DNA from: JAGLQA01 sp023135565
GTDB taxonomy: Bacteria; Acidobacteriota; Aminicenantia; UBA2199
Length of the DNA stretch: 52,332 nt
Reading direction: 5' to 3'
Assembly (NCBI GenBank): GCA_030639305.1
Contig: DAOWCY010000020.1
Coordinates: 1-52,332, forward strand
Position numbers and translations under genes: made by a program. The notes beneath the pieces were generated by a model. The model saw nothing but the letters and a program-made list of their open reading frames with translations. It was not told where the DNA came from and did not search any database. This document shows positions 17,084 to 24,557 of the stretch, in pieces (positions within the stretch are counted from its first letter, which is position 1; each line of letters starts with the position of its first letter).

Positions 17084-17965
17084 ATGAAAATAAAAGAAAT
17101 TTTTAAAACGTCCTTAAAGCAGAAAATAAATAGTGTCCTCAGTTCTAAAAAAGATAAAGAAGAAATCCTCGAAGAATTAGAAGAAATCTTGATCCTCTCC
17201 GATATTTCCATGGACTTAGTGCAGCGGATTCTCGGCAGCTTGAGAAAGAGAAACAAGTTTTCCTTTGACAAAGAGGATTTTCTCACGGTCTTAAAGGAGG
17301 AAATAAAAAATATATTTTCTACAGCCGGCCCCGGCGCAGTGGAACTTCCTGCCGGGAAGAATATTATAGCCTTAGTGGGCATTAACGGCAGCGGCAAAAC
17401 CACCACGGTAGCCAAGATAGGGAATTATTACCGGGACCGGGGGAAAAAAGTATTGTTAGCCGCGGCCGATACGTTCCGGGCTGCCGGGAGTTCCCAACTT
17501 GCTCTATGGGGCGAACGATTGGGACTGCCGGTAATAACCGGGGATAGGGGAGCAGACCCCGGCTCTGTAGTTTACAACAGTATCACTTCTTTTAAAAGTA
17601 AAGATTATGACCTGCTGGTAGTGGATACAGCCGGTAGGGTGCAGACAAAAGACAACTTGATGAAAGAATTGGAAAAACTGGCCAAAGTCATTAAAAAAGC
17701 CTTCCCGGAAAGAGAAGCTGAGATTCTCCTGGTTGTAGATGCCACCATGGGGCAGAACACCCTGGATCAAGCCAGGCGGTTTAAGGAGTTTTCCGGCATC
17801 ACCGGGATCGTATTGGCCAAGATCGACGGCACGGCCAAAGGCGGCACAGTGGTTAATATCGTCGCTGAAATGAAGATACCGGTGAAGTTTCTCGGCACCG
17901 GTGAGAAGGCGAAGGACTTAATCGAGTTTTCCCGTGAGGAGTTTGTTGAAACCTTATTAGCCTGA
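17084..17965 (+). CDS. ftsY: FtsY, signal recognition particle receptor
   Basis: FtsY is the SRP-receptor GTPase that docks Ffh-ribosome complexes at the membrane. The 293 residues are an N domain plus a G domain, without the long acidic A domain some species have. Motifs: P-loop GINGSGKTTT (about 99-108), ADTFRAAGSSQL (the usual form is DTFRAA..QL), VVDTAGR, AKIDGTAKGG and the closing FLGTGEKAKDL. The FtsY-type N-terminus and lack of an M domain rule out Ffh. It is preceded by a promoter with no room for a leader. The riboflavin genes follow after repeat-filled spacer. Confidence 0.95.
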   Translation: MKIKEIFKTSLKQKINSVLSSKKDKEEILEELEEILILSDISMDLVQRILGSLRKRNKFSFDKEDFLTVLKEEIKNIFSTAGPGAVELPAGKNIIALVGINGSGKTTTVAKIGNYYRDRGKKVLLAAADTFRAAGSSQLALWGERLGLPVITGDRGADPGSVVYNSITSFKSKDYDLLVVDTAGRVQTKDNLMKELEKLAKVIKKAFPEREAEILLVVDATMGQNTLDQARRFKEFSGITGIVLAKIDGTAKGGTVVNIVAEMKIPVKFLGTGEKAKDLIEFSREEFVETLLA

Positions 17966-17982
17966 CCCCGTGATGTTTTTTA

Positions 17983-18012
17983 CCACGAAGCACACGAAGG
18001 GCACGAAGAAGG
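17983..18012 (+). repeat. CACGAAG-type short tandem repeat
   Basis: CCACGAAGCACACGAAGGGC then ACGAAGAAGG. It has the same 9-10-base rhythm as the CACAGAG repeats inside the NRPS. It lies just after the ftsY stop. Confidence 0.7.
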
Positions 18013-18040
18013 GCAGCCAATAAAGGGCTTTCGAGTAACA

Positions 18041-18116
18041 GGTAAGCGTATCGCTCATCAAAAGTTTTGTTCAAACTTTTTCAAAAGTTTGGCCCCCGGC
18101 AGGGTCGCCGAAGGCA
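18041..18116 (+). repeat. Family S repeat supplying a ribosome site for ribD (copy S4)
   Basis: AAGCGTATCGCTCATCAAAA, GTTTTGTTCAAACTTT, TTCAAAAGTTTGG, CCCCCGGCAGGGTCGCCGAA, GGCAAA. The GAAGG at its end lies 8 bases before the ribD ATG and is the only Shine-Dalgarno-like stretch there. Confidence 0.85.
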
Positions 18117-18122
18117 AAATAT

Positions 18123-19199
18123 ATGTTTAAAGCTAACGACATAAAATTTATGAAAATTGCGTTGAAGCTCAGTAAAAAAGGGCTGGGCTTTACCGAGCCT
18201 AATCCTTTAGTGGGAGCAGTGCTGACCAAAAACGGCAGTATCATCGCTTCCGGGTTTCACCGCTGCTGCGGCGACGTGCATGCTGAACGTGCCGTGTTAG
18301 AAAAAACAAAAGAAAAAGACACCACCTTATATGTGACTTTAGAACCCTGCGACCATCAGGGCAAAACGCCTCCCTGTACCGGTATCATTATAGACAAAGG
18401 GGTAAAAAGAGTCGTTATCGCCATGCAGGACCCCAATCCTTTAGTGAACGGCAAAGGCATCGAAAAGCTGCAAAAGAAAGGGATAACAGTAGATGTTGGG
18501 TTTTTGCAGGATACAGTGAAAAAAATAAACCGCCACTATTTGAAATATATCACCCAAAAGTTACCCTATGTCACCATAAAGGCCGGGGTTTCCATGGATG
18601 GGAAACTCACCGATAAATACAGGAAATCGCAATGGATTACCGGGCCGGGATTGCGGGAATTATCTCAAAGCCTGCGCGGTGAATTTTCAGCTATCCTGGC
18701 CGGTGTGAAAACCGTAATAGATGATGATCCCCAGCTAACCCTGAGAGAAGAAGCCTGGGAAAAGAAAAGACTCTACCGGGTAATTCTCGATTCCCGGAAT
18801 ATCTTAGATAAGAACCTGCGTATATTCCGGGAACAAGAACGGTTTCCTTTGATTTTATTTTCAGCCGCAAGCGCCGAAAACAAAGAACAGAAAGTAGAGA
18901 ACCATTTTTTTATAGAAAGCGACGAAACAGGACTGGATCTCGACCAGGTATTAAAAAAATTGTATAAAATGGACATCGCTTCGGTATTGGTAGAGGGAGG
19001 CGGAAAGATAATCGACTCTTTTCTAAGCAAAAAACTTTACGATGAGGTGTTATTGTTTACTGCCGGGAAATTGATCGGCGGCAGAGAAGCCGTTGAACTT
19101 TTCCCTACCGGCTCCGGGTTATCTGAAGCTGTTCAATTAAAGCAAAAAGAGATAACCCAATTTGACAGCGGTTATTTAGTGAGAGGTTTTAAAGAATAA
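18123..19199 (+). CDS. ribD: RibD, riboflavin deaminase/reductase
   Basis: The bifunctional enzyme carries out the second and third steps from GTP to riboflavin. The N-terminal cytidine-deaminase-type zinc domain shows HAERAVLE and PCDHQGKTPPCTG. The C-terminal reductase part shows SMDGKLTDKYRKSQWITG and LVEGGGKIIDSF. At 358 residues it is full length. The start lies 6 bases after a family S repeat whose GAAGG may act as the ribosome site. Its stop overlaps the start of ribE as TAATG. No FMN riboswitch is seen upstream. Confidence 0.95.
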   Translation: MFKANDIKFMKIALKLSKKGLGFTEPNPLVGAVLTKNGSIIASGFHRCCGDVHAERAVLEKTKEKDTTLYVTLEPCDHQGKTPPCTGIIIDKGVKRVVIAMQDPNPLVNGKGIEKLQKKGITVDVGFLQDTVKKINRHYLKYITQKLPYVTIKAGVSMDGKLTDKYRKSQWITGPGLRELSQSLRGEFSAILAGVKTVIDDDPQLTLREEAWEKKRLYRVILDSRNILDKNLRIFREQERFPLILFSAASAENKEQKVENHFFIESDETGLDLDQVLKKLYKMDIASVLVEGGGKIIDSFLSKKLYDEVLLFTAGKLIGGREAVELFPTGSGLSEAVQLKQKEITQFDSGYLVRGFKE

Positions 19200-19786
19200 T
19201 GTTTACCGGGATCGTTACCCGTATGGGAAAATTAGTATCTTTAGAAAAGGCGCGTACCCCCACCCTTACCCTACAGGCTGATTTGCCGGACAAAGTGCAA
19301 ATCGGCGATTCCGTGGCTGTGAACGGCGCCTGTTTGACTGTAATAGAAATTAAAGGCAAAAATTACCGTTTCAATTTGAGCCGGGAGACATTGAAGCTCT
19401 CCAATTTTGGAGATTTGTCCCGGGGCAGTTACCTGAATATAGAACTGCCCTTAACCATGGCTGATTTTTTGAGCGGGCATTTAGTCAGCGGCCATTTGGA
19501 TGGAGTTGCCAGGGTCAAAGCTGTCGCCGCCGGCAGTGAAAGTACGAAATTCTCTTTCATTTACCGGGATAGGGCATGGCGAAAATTCTTAGTGCAGAAA
19601 GGTTCCGTCACCCTGAATGGAGTGAGTCTCACCATCATGGAAGTCAAAAGTTCATTTTTTTCGGCTGCGGTGATTCCCCATACCCTGGCCTCCACCAACC
19701 TAAAATTCCTGAAAACCGGGGAAAGAGTGAATATAGAACTTGATTTAATGGCAAAATATTTATATAATATAACCCTGAATAAATAG
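19199..19786 (+). CDS. ribE: RibE, riboflavin synthase alpha chain
   Basis: Riboflavin synthase dismutates two lumazine molecules into riboflavin. It begins with the typical MFTGIV and holds two lumazine-binding halves, with NGACLTV in the first and NGVSLTI in the second, plus SGHLVSGHLDG. The 195 residues are a normal length. It is translationally coupled to ribD by a one-base TAATG overlap. Confidence 0.95.
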   Translation: MFTGIVTRMGKLVSLEKARTPTLTLQADLPDKVQIGDSVAVNGACLTVIEIKGKNYRFNLSRETLKLSNFGDLSRGSYLNIELPLTMADFLSGHLVSGHLDGVARVKAVAAGSESTKFSFIYRDRAWRKFLVQKGSVTLNGVSLTIMEVKSSFFSAAVIPHTLASTNLKFLKTGERVNIELDLMAKYLYNITLNK

Positions 19787-19836
19787 CATCCTCCCAGCAG
19801 CCCAGGCAAATGTTCAGATAAGGAAGTAAAAATAAT

Positions 19837-21051
19837 ATGAGAAACAAGAATATAATTTCAGTACCTGAAGCTATCGAATATGTCAAAAATGGAAAAATGA
19901 TTATCATCGTCGATGATGAGGATAGGGAAAATGAAGGCGATTTGATGATCGCCTCTGAAAAAATAACCCCTGAAGCGGTTAATTTTATGGCCAAACATGC
20001 CAGGGGCTTGATCTGTGTCTCTCTTACCGGGGATAGAAGCTCGGAACTGGAACTCCCCTTGATGGTGGAGAAAAACACCTCCAGTTTCGAAACCCCTTTT
20101 ACCGTTTCCGTGGACGCCAAACACAACACCACTACCGGCATATCCGTTTTCGACAGGGCGGAAACGATAAAATGCCTGATCGATCCCGAAACGAAACCCG
20201 GCGACCTGTTAAAACCCGGTCATATTTTTCCGCTGCGGGCCAGGAAAGGCGGAGTGCTGGTCAGAGCCGGTCAGACCGAAGCCTCCTACGACTTGGCCAA
20301 GATGGCCGGTTTAAAACCTTCCGGCGTTATTTGCGAGATCATGAAAGATGACGGCGCTATGGCCCGGATGCCTGATTTGATCGAGTTTTCCGAAAAGTTC
20401 GACATTCCTATTATTACTATCGAAGAGATGATAAAATACAGGATTCAGCAGGAAGTGCTGGTAGAGAATGTAGCCGAAGCCACCCTGCCCACTAAGTGGG
20501 GAGGCTTTACCATCAAAGCCTTTGTGGATGCCATCCACAACGAATCCCATATTGCCCTGGTACACGGCGACCTGGATACTACGGACCCGGTTATGGTCAG
20601 GGTGCATTCGCAGTGCCTGACAGGCGATACTTTCGGTTCTTTAAAATGCGACTGCGGCAATCAACTGCAAAGTGCAATGCAAATGATAGCAAAAGAGAAA
20701 CAGGGCGTACTGCTCTATCTTTTGAACCAGGAAGGACGGGGAATAGGGCTTATCAGTAAAATAAAAGCCTATAAGCTGCAGGAAAACGGTTTGGATACCA
20801 TCGAGGCCAATATCGAATTGGGCTTTAAGCCGGACCAGAGGGATTATGGCATCGGGGCGCAAATTCTCCGGAGCTTAGGACTGCGAAAATTAAGAATCAT
20901 CACTAATAATCCTTCTAAATATATCGCCCTTTCCGGGTATGGACTGGAGATCGTTGAGAGAGTGCCCATCGAGGTTGGATTTCATGAAGAGAGCATCAAA
21001 TATATGAGAACCAAGAAGGAAAAAATGGGTCATCTATTGGAGAAAATATAA
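19837..21051 (+). CDS. ribBA: RibBA, DHBP synthase / GTP cyclohydrolase II
   Basis: This fused enzyme starts both branches of riboflavin synthesis. The N-terminal DHBP synthase half has DDEDRENEGDL near residue 26 and TTTGISVFDRAETI. The C-terminal cyclohydrolase II half has the zinc cysteines in QCLTGDTFGSLKCDCG, then NQEGRGIGL and ITNNPSKY. At 404 residues it is complete. AAGGAAG precedes the ATG. The usual partner ribH (lumazine synthase) does not follow; the next gene starts 3 bases after the stop and encodes a HEAT-like protein. Confidence 0.95.
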   Translation: MRNKNIISVPEAIEYVKNGKMIIIVDDEDRENEGDLMIASEKITPEAVNFMAKHARGLICVSLTGDRSSELELPLMVEKNTSSFETPFTVSVDAKHNTTTGISVFDRAETIKCLIDPETKPGDLLKPGHIFPLRARKGGVLVRAGQTEASYDLAKMAGLKPSGVICEIMKDDGAMARMPDLIEFSEKFDIPIITIEEMIKYRIQQEVLVENVAEATLPTKWGGFTIKAFVDAIHNESHIALVHGDLDTTDPVMVRVHSQCLTGDTFGSLKCDCGNQLQSAMQMIAKEKQGVLLYLLNQEGRGIGLISKIKAYKLQENGLDTIEANIELGFKPDQRDYGIGAQILRSLGLRKLRIITNNPSKYIALSGYGLEIVERVPIEVGFHEESIKYMRTKKEKMGHLLEKI

Positions 21052-21054
21052 GGC

Positions 21055-21807
21055 ATGGAAGCTCTACTGGAATACTTTTCGAACCTGAACACATCCGCTC
21101 AGGTCAAGTTTTTGAAGGCGGGTAAACACGAGGAATACCTCGCTTTAAATAAAAGAAGTAAGATCGAGTTTATCAAGACCATTTTGAAGCGCGATCTTTC
21201 GTCTAAAACCACAGCTAGCGCTATTAAGAGTTTGCGGGAATTGGGTTATAACGATAAGTTTTTTTACCGCAAGTTTTTATTTCATATCGACAATTCTGTT
21301 TCCAACGCGGCGAAAAAAGCCATCAATGAGTGTGCTTTGAAACAGGACACCGGTGTGATGCGGGCGGTTAATCATTTCCAGGAAGGCAGCTTAAAGGAAA
21401 GGATGGAAAAGATCGGTTCTTTTTTCAAAAAAACGAAAAGTTTGCAAGCAGAATTGATCATTTCTTTGCTAAAAAGCGACAACCAACAAATCAGGGAAAC
21501 TGTAGTTAAAGGAATTTCCATCGAGCATGAACTCGATGACCGTAAACTGGCGGAAGCGGTCAAATCCGGTGTGGTCTGGTATGTGCGGGCCGCGCTGGTG
21601 GTGATTTTGCGTAATCGCCGCAGCGATCATTTATTTGATATAATCGACTTTTTATTAACGGATAAGAATGTGGAAGTCAGGTTGGAACTTATCGAAACGC
21701 TGGCCGGGATGGATAGAGATAAAGCGAAGCAGCCGCTGGAGAGATTGACGGCCGATCCCCTAATCTGGGTCAGGCGCAAGGCTCAAAAAGCCCTAACGCA
21801 GATATAA
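21055..21807 (+). CDS. HEAT/ARM-repeat-like helical protein
   Basis: The 250 residues are almost all helical, with repeated pairs such as ASAIKSLRELGYND, QIRETVVKGI and EVRLELIETLAGMDRDKAKQ. It ends DPLIWVRRKAQKALTQI. Paired helices with V/I-R..A..AL at their starts are typical of HEAT-like repeats, which serve as protein-binding scaffolds. It is 3 bases downstream of ribBA, so it is part of the riboflavin operon. No link to flavin synthesis is known to me. No catalytic motif is seen. Confidence 0.65.
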   Translation: MEALLEYFSNLNTSAQVKFLKAGKHEEYLALNKRSKIEFIKTILKRDLSSKTTASAIKSLRELGYNDKFFYRKFLFHIDNSVSNAAKKAINECALKQDTGVMRAVNHFQEGSLKERMEKIGSFFKKTKSLQAELIISLLKSDNQQIRETVVKGISIEHELDDRKLAEAVKSGVVWYVRAALVVILRNRRSDHLFDIIDFLLTDKNVEVRLELIETLAGMDRDKAKQPLERLTADPLIWVRRKAQKALTQI

Positions 21808-21845
21808 GGGTGCGGCGCACCCAGCCTTTAAGGGGTTCAACCTAT
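21806..21845 (+). repeat. GC hairpin repeat (intergenic copy)
   Basis: GGGTGCGGCGCACCCAGCC then TTTAAGGGGTTCAACC. It matches the in-frame copy in the NRPS at 784-842. It begins at the end of the HEAT-like gene. Confidence 0.75.
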
Positions 21846-22209
21846 GCTGTAAAAAACGTAGGGCGCGAGGGTAACCCAGGCCAGTACAAAAACCCAAACT
21901 CTGCCTTTGAGAATGTTATAGCCGTTGAGAAGTTTTTTCCAGGGGTGTTTCATTATGAAGCGGCCGAAGACAAACTCGAAAGCCACGGTAAGTCCTAACC
22001 AGATGAAACCGATAGTGATTGCTTGTGCCGCGGATTGGATTTTCCATATTTGGCTTAGGAGCCAGGTACAGAGGCCGAGGAGGATAATGGCCGTCACTGA
22101 TGATATTTGGTGGGCGCGCGGTTCGCCGGTAGATTTTTTCCCTGATTGCGCCGTTTAGAATGGCGACAAGAAGCAGCCCTATCCAGGCAATAAAATATTT
22201 AATTATCAT
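21837..22209 (-). pseudogene. Frameshifted small membrane protein
   Basis: The ATG at 22209 follows AAAGGAGGCG. The frame opens MIIKYFIAWIGLLLVAILNG-AIREK, then the matching continuation RAHQISSVTAIILLGLCTW lies one frame over and runs to 21837. The family, as I know it, is a roughly 120-residue three- or four-helix membrane protein with N-G-x-LRE and RAHQ-S-T motifs. The break falls at a run of six T (22134-22139, A on the coding strand); five would restore the frame. It could be a true mutation, a sequencing error or a slippage site. Confidence 0.65.
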
Positions 22210-22277
22210 CTTATTTCGCCTCCTTTCAAAGGGTAAGTATACCGTCCGTTTTTTGTTCAACCGCCATGTATAACGGT

Positions 22278-22658
22278 TTATTTGACCAATGCATGGGGGA
22301 AATTAGGGCTTTCCGGGTTGACCACTAATTTTCTTTGAGCCGGGGATATAATCAAATCCATATCCTCCATAGGAACGGCGCCCAGGAGGACTTCATCTCC
22401 CAATAAAAGCGCCCCTACATAACAGTTCCTGTTTTCAAACAGTACTTCGATGGGCCCCACATAGGGGACCATTTGTTTCCGGCCATCCGCAGTTGTTACT
22501 TCGCGTTGATTATCGGATTTGAGTTCGAGCTGCAGAGCAATATGTTCCGGTATATAAAGCATCAAAGCACCTGTATCTACCATAGCTTTTACCGCTAAGG
22601 GTTTAAGCTCGGGCAGCCGTGGATTTTTAAGTTTAATTTCTGCATGAACATACCCCAT
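22278..22658 (-). CDS. Retroviral-type aspartic protease-like protein
   Basis: A compact 126-residue protein has the active-site triplet in MVDTGALMLYIPEHIA and the second flap-side hydrophobic motif LLGAVPMEDMDLII. This is the clan AA fold, which works as a homodimer because each chain has one Asp. The ATG at 22658 is chosen because GGAGGT lies 8 bases upstream. The target protein is unknown. It lies between the frameshifted membrane gene and a HAD phosphatase, all on the reverse strand, with gaps too large to require one operon. Confidence 0.8.
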   Translation of the reverse strand: MGYVHAEIKLKNPRLPELKPLAVKAMVDTGALMLYIPEHIALQLELKSDNQREVTTADGRKQMVPYVGPIEVLFENRNCYVGALLLGDEVLLGAVPMEDMDLIISPAQRKLVVNPESPNFPHALVK

Positions 22659-22747
22659 GGGATTTACCTCCTGGTTAAGAAATATCATAATTAAGAAACA
22701 AAGTCAAGTAGCAAGAACCTTCTGAGCGGATTTGTGTGAATTCGTGA

Positions 22748-23401
22748 TTAAAAAAAGAATTGCTGCGCCCGGATATGCTCTTCTGCCTGGAATAAATCCC
22801 GGGCAGAAAAATCCACGAAACTGAAATCCTGCTCTTTCGTATACTCCGAAGGCACGGCAATCACATAACAACCGGCCCGTTTCCCGGCCCTGGCGCCATT
22901 GGAAGAATCCTCCAGCACGACACATAAACCGGGATCGAGGTTAAGTTTCCCGCAAGCTGTTAAATACATCTCCGGGTCGGGCTTGCCTTTTTCTATCAAA
23001 TCGGAAGACAGCAGCACATCGAACTTATCACGCAGCCCCAACCGGTCTACCGCAATGTCTAAAAACTCCTGCTGCGCCCCGGTAGCCACAGCCAGTTTCA
23101 TTTTCCCGTAAAAAGTGTCGATGATGCTTTCTAATCCCGGCATAGGCAGCAGGTCATTTTGCAGTTTTTCTCGCATCATATTATTTCTCATATTTAGCAT
23201 TTCTTCCGGGGCAGCCGGGAGGTCGAACTCTTCTACGAATAGTTTTATACTTTCTATGGGTTTCCGGCCCATCATCTTCCAGAGAACCTCTTCCCTGAAT
23301 GTTTTATCGAACTTCTCGACAATTTCCCTCTCTACCTGGAAATAGAGTCTTTCGCTGTCGATCATCAAACCGTCCATGTCGAAAATAATCGCTTTTTTCA
23401 T
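22748..23401 (-). CDS. HAD-superfamily phosphatase, beta-phosphoglucomutase-like
   Basis: The 217-residue protein opens with motif I FDMDGLMIDSE (nucleophile and acid Asp). It has an alpha-helical cap, motif II in VATGAQ and motif III/IV around GKPDPEMY and VLEDSSNGARAG. The spacing fits the beta-phosphoglucomutase/phosphoglycolate phosphatase group; the substrate cannot be told. The start follows family S copy S5, whose GAAGG is about 14 bases upstream, so the repeat may help translation. Confidence 0.9.
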   Translation of the reverse strand: MKKAIIFDMDGLMIDSERLYFQVEREIVEKFDKTFREEVLWKMMGRKPIESIKLFVEEFDLPAAPEEMLNMRNNMMREKLQNDLLPMPGLESIIDTFYGKMKLAVATGAQQEFLDIAVDRLGLRDKFDVLLSSDLIEKGKPDPEMYLTACGKLNLDPGLCVVLEDSSNGARAGKRAGCYVIAVPSEYTKEQDFSFVDFSARDLFQAEEHIRAQQFFF

Positions 23402-23410
23402 TTTTTATTT

Positions 23411-23485
23411 ACTTGCCTTCGGCGACCCTGCCGGGGGCCAAACTTTTGTAAAAGTTTGATCAAAACTTTTGTTGAGCGATACGCT
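23411..23485 (-). repeat. Family S repeat upstream of the HAD gene (copy S5)
   Basis: In reverse orientation: GCGTATCGCTCAACAAAAGT, TTTGATCAAACTTTTACAAA, AGTTTGGCCCCCGGCAGGGT, CGCCGAAGGCAAG. The end points toward the HAD start, as copy S4 points toward ribD. Both of these share the sub-variant GTCGCCGAAGGC. Confidence 0.85.
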
Positions 23486-23527
23486 TCTCTGCTCTAAAAT
23501 GTCTCTCATAGGCTCCTCGCAAAACTT

Positions 23528-24475
23528 TTATTTAGCCGCTGCTGCTGCTCGTTTTTCAAAAACCGCTGCGATCTCTTCTTTGTCGAATTCATACACACTG
23601 CCGCAGTTGTGGCAGCGGGTCTCTACCGGGAAAGGGCCGTTTTTGGCCATATCTTCCAGGGTTTCTAAAGGCAGCCTGACTATAAATTGCCCGATGGTCT
23701 CTCTGCTGCAGCGGCAGAAAAACTCCACCCGGCGGTTGGCCGGTATCTTGGGCGAAAAAGGATGGAAATGGAGTTTGATAAAATCCTCGACATTGTGGTG
23801 CGAAGAGAAAGTTTCGCCTAAAGAAGGCAGATCGAGCAGCAGTTGTTCCAACTCTTCGATCCAGCGGTCGTCGGCCCCGGGCATGGTTTGCAGGAAAAGC
23901 CCGCCGGCCCCGGTAACTTCACCCTGCCGGTCGAATTTGATACCCAGGTTGAAGGCTGTCGGCGTTTGTTCCGATGTAAAGAAATAGTTAGTCAGGTCCC
24001 TGGCAATGCTGCCGTACTCTAATTTGATGCGTCCTTCGTAGGGCTGCTTAGCGAATTCGGGATAGTGGGTCACCACCAAAAAACCGGTGCCGAAAAAAGG
24101 CGACAGGTCGAAACTCTCTAATGGTTTTTCGATAGGAATGGGATTGTTTTTCAGGCAGCCGCGAACTTCACCGTAGGTATTGGCTTCCACGGAGAGACCC
24201 TTGATAGGGCCTGAACATTCTATTTTGAAAGCAATGGTATCCCTGTCTTTCAGGTTGGCGGTCATTAAAGAGACGCCTAAAAAAGCGTGACCTAAGGTTA
24301 GGGTTTCCAGGATACCCAGGTCGTGGTTGGCGCGCATTTCGCGGATCATATGGGTGCCCTGGAGCAGCGCCCCGCGAACCTGTCCGTCATCCAGGACAAA
24401 ATTATAGAGTTTATTATTTGCCCGGGCCAGGACGTAGTCTTTGGCGGTCATACCGGGAATTTTTTTCTTAATCAT
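23528..24475 (-). CDS. hslO: Hsp33, redox-regulated chaperone
   Basis: Hsp33 is a holdase switched on by oxidation of a four-Cys zinc site. Here the C-terminus has FFCRCS and ETRCHNCGS, the CxC..CxxC motif. The N-terminal fold shows GALLQGTHMIREM and a middle segment GEVTGAGGLFLQ. The 315 residues match the family. Upstream is a consensus-like promoter that leaves 5 bases before ATG, so the mRNA is probably leaderless. The gene lies alone between repeat S5 and the nuclease-ATPase genes. Confidence 0.92.
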   Translation of the reverse strand: MIKKKIPGMTAKDYVLARANNKLYNFVLDDGQVRGALLQGTHMIREMRANHDLGILETLTLGHAFLGVSLMTANLKDRDTIAFKIECSGPIKGLSVEANTYGEVRGCLKNNPIPIEKPLESFDLSPFFGTGFLVVTHYPEFAKQPYEGRIKLEYGSIARDLTNYFFTSEQTPTAFNLGIKFDRQGEVTGAGGLFLQTMPGADDRWIEELEQLLLDLPSLGETFSSHHNVEDFIKLHFHPFSPKIPANRRVEFFCRCSRETIGQFIVRLPLETLEDMAKNGPFPVETRCHNCGSVYEFDKEEIAAVFEKRAAAAAK

Positions 24476-24480
24476 GGTTT

Positions 24481-24509
24481 ATTATAAACAAAGTTCTCCC
24501 ACATTTCAA
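24481..24509 (-). promoter_or_regulatory. hslO: Promoter directly abutting hslO (leaderless layout)
   Basis: On the reverse strand: TTGAAA, 17 bases, TATAAT, 5 bases, ATG. No Shine-Dalgarno sequence is present. Confidence 0.75.
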
Positions 24510-24557
24510 CCTACCCGTTAAAAATTATATAAATGTCGGAGAGCCGTTGGCGGCGGC

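Noticed and set aside
17966..18122. FMN riboswitch before ribD
   Set aside because: None of the conserved RFN core (AGGGG..GAC..GGCGG) is found; the gap is filled by CACGAAG and family S repeats.
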